Shown here: positions 6,185 through 8,526 of the stretch, one piece after another
Layout: every line of letters starts with the position of its first letter
Position numbering within the stretch: position 1 is the stretch's first letter
Assembly: GCA_002329155.1 (NCBI GenBank)
Contig: DCXY01000044.1
Location: forward strand, 137,534-146,059
Length of the DNA: 8,526 bases
DNA from: Stenotrophomonas sp. UBA2124
GTDB taxonomy: Bacteria > Pseudomonadota > Gammaproteobacteria > Xanthomonadales > Xanthomonadaceae
Reading direction: 5' to 3'
Made by a program: the position numbers and the translations under genes
Notes under the pieces: model-generated
Database searches by the model: none
Told to the model about the DNA's origin: nothing
What the model saw: the letters and a program-made list of their open reading frames with translations, nothing else

Positions 6185-7093
6185 ATGTTCTTCAAAAATC
6201 TCACGCTGTTCCGTTTTCCCACCTCCATTGATTTTTCCGAAGTCGATACGCTGCTGCCGCATGTGGTGCTCAAGCCGGTCGGCGCATTGGAAATGACCTC
6301 GCGCGGCTTCATCTCGCCGTTTGGCCGCGAGGAGAAGGAAGTGTTCTCGCACCGCATCGGCGATGCGCTGTGGCTGACCGTCGGTGGCGAGGACAAGATC
6401 CTGCCGGGCGCGGTGGTCAACGACCTGCTGGCGCGCAAGCTGGAGGAAATCGAGGAGAAGGAAGGCCGCAAGCCGGGTGGCCGCGAGCGCAAGCGCATGA
6501 AGGACGACCTGCTGCACGAACTGCTGCCGCGCGCCTTCGTGAAAAGCTCGCGTACTGATGCCTTCCTTGATCTTGAACACGGTTACGTTGCGGTGGATAC
6601 CTCCAGCCGCAAGACCGGCGAAAACGTGATGAGCGACATCCGCGGCATGCTCGGCAGCTTCCCGGCGATGCCGTTGAATGCCGAAGTGGCGCCGCGCGCC
6701 ATCCTCACCGCGTGGATTGCCGGCGAGCCGCTGCCCACCGGCCTGAGCCTGGGCGAAGAATGCGAGATGAAGGACCCGGCCGAAGGCGGCGCGGTGGTCA
6801 AGTGCCAGCATCAGGAACTGCGTTGCGACGAGATCGACAAGCACCTGGATGCGGGCAAGCAGGTCACCAAGCTGGCGCTGGTGTTCGAGGACAACCTGTC
6901 CTTCGTGCTGGGTGATGACCTGATCGTGCGCAAACTCAAGTTCCTGGATGGCGCGCTGGACCAGCTGGAGCATGCCGACGAAGACGGCCGCCGCGCCGAG
7001 TTCGATGCACGCTTTGCGTTGCAGAGTGGCGAAATCCGCCGCCTGTTCCTGCTGCTGGAGCAGGCATTCAAGCTGAGCAAGGCCGACAACTGA
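6185..7093 (+). CDS. rdgC: Recombination-associated protein RdgC
   Basis: RdgC is a nucleoid-associated protein that forms a ring-shaped dimer around DNA and limits RecA-dependent recombination, as shown in E. coli and Neisseria work. This copy has 302 residues, against 303 in E. coli. It starts with the family signature MFFKNLTLFRF and continues with a conserved GFISPFGRE (about 41-49), LPGAVVN (73-79), LARKLEEIEEKEG (82-94), a very basic patch GRERKRMKDDL (99-109), LLPRAFVKSSRTDAF (113-127), and TWIAGEPLP-like AWIAGEPLPTGLSLGEECEM. The ATG at 6185 gives the exact family N-terminus. No Shine-Dalgarno sequence is visible: the 98 bases after ttcA are pyrimidine-rich, ending CTCCGAATTC before the ATG. 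The first 60 bases of the gene are clearly richer in A+T than the rest. It may be cotranscribed with ttcA or have a promoter of its own that I could not locate. Confidence 0.96.
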   Translation: MFFKNLTLFRFPTSIDFSEVDTLLPHVVLKPVGALEMTSRGFISPFGREEKEVFSHRIGDALWLTVGGEDKILPGAVVNDLLARKLEEIEEKEGRKPGGRERKRMKDDLLHELLPRAFVKSSRTDAFLDLEHGYVAVDTSSRKTGENVMSDIRGMLGSFPAMPLNAEVAPRAILTAWIAGEPLPTGLSLGEECEMKDPAEGGAVVKCQHQELRCDEIDKHLDAGKQVTKLALVFEDNLSFVLGDDLIVRKLKFLDGALDQLEHADEDGRRAEFDARFALQSGEIRRLFLLLEQAFKLSKADN

Positions 7094-7107
7094 ACCGCTT
7101 AAGCAAC

Positions 7108-7134
7108 GACCCTGCGCTGTAACCGAGCAGGGTC
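7108..7134. promoter_or_regulatory. Perfect 8-bp inverted repeat between rdgC and the metallopeptidase gene
   Basis: GACCCTGC at 7108-7115 is exactly matched in reverse complement by GCAGGGTC at 7127-7134, with an 11-base loop. It begins 15 bases after the rdgC stop and ends directly before the candidate -10 box at 7135. It could be a terminator of rdgC lacking a T-run, or an operator covering the spacer of the next promoter. The sequence cannot separate these. Confidence 0.5.
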
Positions 7135-7140
7135 TATGCT
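7135..7140 (+). promoter_or_regulatory. Candidate -10 box for a leaderless metallopeptidase transcript
   Basis: TATGCT ends 6 bases before the ATG at 7147, so transcription would start close to that ATG. There is no Shine-Dalgarno sequence before it and no good -35 box. The preceding inverted repeat ends on the base just before it. Confidence 0.4.
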
Positions 7141-7146
7141 GTGACC

Positions 7147-7938
7147 ATGGCCAGTCTGTTACGCCGCTTGATCGCGTCTCCCGCGCCGGTGATCCAGCGC
7201 GACACGGTGCGACTGCGTCTGGACGATACCGAGGTGGAAGTGCTGCGCGTGCGCGACCCGCGTGCGCGCCGGCTCAAACTCAGCGTGGACGAACGCGGCG
7301 CACGGCTGACCATGCCGCTGCGCGCGAGTCTGGTATCGGGTGAGCGCTTTCTGCAGGCCAACCGGCAATGGCTGCAGCAGCAGCTGGCACGCTTCGATGG
7401 CGATGGACTGCTGGCGCCACGGCTGCAGTTGCGCGAACCCGGCGTGCTGCCATTGCGCGGTGCGCTGCTGCCGGTGGAATGGCAGGAAGGGCGCTTCACC
7501 CGCATCGAGGCCGATGATGCAAGCGTGCGCATCCAGCTCTCGGCACGCGCCGGCGAAGCTGCGTTGCGCCGCGCGCTGCGTGAGTTCTACGAAACCCAGA
7601 CCCGCGCCGATGTGGGCCACTGGCTGCCGAAATATCTGCCGGGCCTGTCACGCGCGCCGGCACGGCTGCGGCTGAAGGTGATGTCCTCGCAGTGGGGCTC
7701 GCTGGCACCGGATGGTTCATTGGCGCTGGATCTGGCCCTGGTGCTGGGGCGCTCATCGGCGTTTGAATATGTGCTGGTCCACGAGCTGTGCCACCTGCTG
7801 CAGGCCAACCACTCGCCTGCGTTCTGGGCGGAGGTGGGGGCACGTTTCCCGCAATGGCAGCGCGAGCGCGATTACCTGCGCGAAGAAGGCCGCAGACTGA
7901 AGGGCACGCTGCATCAGCTGCTGCGGGAGCAGGGCTAG
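7147..7938 (+). CDS. YgjP-like (DUF45, M48-type) zinc metallopeptidase
   Basis: This 263-residue soluble protein carries the zinc site HELCH at 212-216, followed by LLQANHSPAFW, in which His222 is the expected third ligand. This HExxH-x5-H arrangement with NHSxxFW is diagnostic of the YgjP/DUF45 (PF01863) family, related to SprT and WSS1-type proteases. Most members have no proven substrate. Upstream is the family's RRLKLSVDERGARLTMP strand region (41-57), and VMSSQWGSLAPDGSLAL (178-194), the counterpart of the family's WGSC motif, with Leu in place of the Cys. No signal peptide or membrane helix is seen, so it is probably cytoplasmic. The ATG at 7147 is chosen over a GTG at 7141 because it fits the -10 spacing; the difference is two residues. 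It stands alone between rdgC and a convergent chemoreceptor gene. Confidence 0.9.
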   Translation: MASLLRRLIASPAPVIQRDTVRLRLDDTEVEVLRVRDPRARRLKLSVDERGARLTMPLRASLVSGERFLQANRQWLQQQLARFDGDGLLAPRLQLREPGVLPLRGALLPVEWQEGRFTRIEADDASVRIQLSARAGEAALRRALREFYETQTRADVGHWLPKYLPGLSRAPARLRLKVMSSQWGSLAPDGSLALDLALVLGRSSAFEYVLVHELCHLLQANHSPAFWAEVGARFPQWQRERDYLREEGRRLKGTLHQLLREQG

Positions 7939-7941
7939 CGG

Positions 7942-7963
7942 GTTCTTCCGCATCGGCGGGAAC
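7942..7963 (+). terminator. Stem-loop after the metallopeptidase gene
   Basis: GTTC-TT-CCGC at 7942-7951 pairs with GCGGGAAC at 7956-7963 as two 4-bp stems with a TT bulge and an ATCG loop. It lies 4 bases after the stop codon. GGCTTGTCG follows, without a clean T-run, so termination is plausible but unproven. Confidence 0.35.
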
Positions 7964-7998
7964 GGCTTGTCGCCACACCCACCACCTGCGCCACCTGG

Positions 7999-8026
7999 CC
8001 TCCCTCGCACGCGCACACAAGGGAGG
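7999..8026. terminator. Inverted repeat between convergent genes
   Basis: CCTCCCT at 7999-8005 pairs with AGGGAGG at 8020-8026 across a 14-base loop, in the 109-bp gap where the metallopeptidase and chemoreceptor genes converge. It may stop transcription from either side. Neither strand has a T-run after it. Confidence 0.35.
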
Positions 8027-8047
8027 GCAGGGATGGGGCGCCAGCCC

Positions 8048-8526
8048 TCAGGCGATCCGGCGCAGCGGTATCTCCACCGCATCGTCCTCAGCGGTGTAGT
8101 GGAACACCGACACCGCCCCTGCAAGGGCTTCGGCCTGCTGCTCCATCGAGCGTGCCGCGGCGCTGGCTTCCTCCACCAGTGCGGCGTTCTGCTGGGTGGC
8201 TTCGTCCATGTGGTTCACGGTCTGGTTGACCTGTTCGATGCCCGCCGACTGCTCCTGCGAGGCATCGGCAATGCGCGCCATCAGCGTGGTGACTTCCTGC
8301 ACCGAGTTGACGATCTCGTCCATGGTGCTGCCGGCGCGTGCCACCAGTGCCGCACCGTCGTCCACCTTCTGCACCGAGTCGTCGATCAGGCCCTTGATCT
8401 CGCGCGCGGCCGCTGCCGAACGCTGTGCCAGCGTGCGCACTTCCGAGGCCACCACCGCGAAGCCACGGCCCTGCTCGCCGGCACGCGCCGCTTCCACCGC
8501 CGCGTTGAGCGCCAGGATGTTGGTCT
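8048..8526 (-). CDS. Methyl-accepting chemotaxis protein, C-terminal signalling domain (5' part outside window)
   Basis: Chemoreceptors bind ligands outside the cell and control the CheA kinase through a long cytoplasmic coiled-coil hairpin. The 158 residues here begin at the hairpin tip with TNILALNAAVEAARAGEQGR and GFAVVASEVRTLAQRS, the signature that contacts CheA and CheW. They then descend the C-terminal helix, with the methylation segment TQQNAALVEEASAAA (around 40 residues before the end). Spacing from tip to end is like that of E. coli Tsr/Tar, so this is a class with the Tsr-length (36-heptad) domain by my estimate. The protein ends VEIPLRRIA, so it lacks the NWETF-type CheR/CheB tether pentapeptide. 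The sensory part, membrane helices and HAMP domain, if any, lie beyond base 8526, so the ligand cannot be guessed. Confidence is high for the family and nil for the ligand. Confidence 0.95.
   Translation of the reverse strand, partial: TNILALNAAVEAARAGEQGRGFAVVASEVRTLAQRSAAAAREIKGLIDDSVQKVDDGAALVARAGSTMDEIVNSVQEVTTLMARIADASQEQSAGIEQVNQTVNHMDEATQQNAALVEEASAAARSMEQQAEALAGAVSVFHYTAEDDAVEIPLRRIA

Noticed and set aside
6164..6973. Minus-strand 269-codon frame opposite rdgC
   Set aside because: Antisense shadow of RdgC, whose plus-strand frame matches the family from first to last residue.

Overview
The window is GC-rich, tightly packed chromosomal DNA from a gammaproteobacterium. It is most likely a member of the Xanthomonadaceae close to Stenotrophomonas. 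The evidence is the style of the PlsB, TtcA and RdgC proteins, and GTAG-tipped REP palindromes like those described for Stenotrophomonas maltophilia. The genus is an inference; no 16S or other marker lies in the window. I see no tRNA, rRNA, transposase, phage gene, CRISPR array or recognisable defence system.

Layout. (1) 1-1149: the 3' part of plsB (glycerol-3-phosphate acyltransferase), the first committed step of phospholipid synthesis. (2) 1143-1666: a threefold tandem repeat of about 167-181 bp. Each unit carries a pair of inverted GTAG REP palindromes around a conserved spacer, and the repeat reaches back over the plsB stop codon. (3) 1755-3044: a multi-spanning inner-membrane protein of unknown function. 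(4) 3057-5117, minus strand: a compact operon in transcription order of a 64-residue YdcH/DUF465 protein and three single-pass, membrane-anchored proteins with exported beta-rich domains. Every junction is a 4-bp ATGA overlap. (5) 5196-7093: ttcA (tRNA C32 2-thiolation) and rdgC (nucleoid-associated recombination modulator). (6) 7147-7938: a YgjP-like zinc metallopeptidase. (7) 8048-8526, minus strand: the C-terminal signalling domain of a methyl-accepting chemotaxis protein, cut by the window end.

How the parts relate. plsB, ttcA, rdgC, the metallopeptidase and the chemoreceptor are conserved genes with unrelated jobs. The two parts that known biology does not explain well are the REP-pair tandem array and the four-gene minus-strand operon. 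The three anchored proteins look like distant relatives in architecture (short cytoplasmic tail, one membrane helix, one exported domain of about 160-180 residues). They may form one envelope complex, perhaps with the multi-spanning protein that converges on them with a 12-bp gap. That is inference from context only. Several start regions (ttcA and the metallopeptidase) have a -10-like hexamer 6-7 bases before the ATG and no Shine-Dalgarno sequence, which suggests leaderless transcripts.
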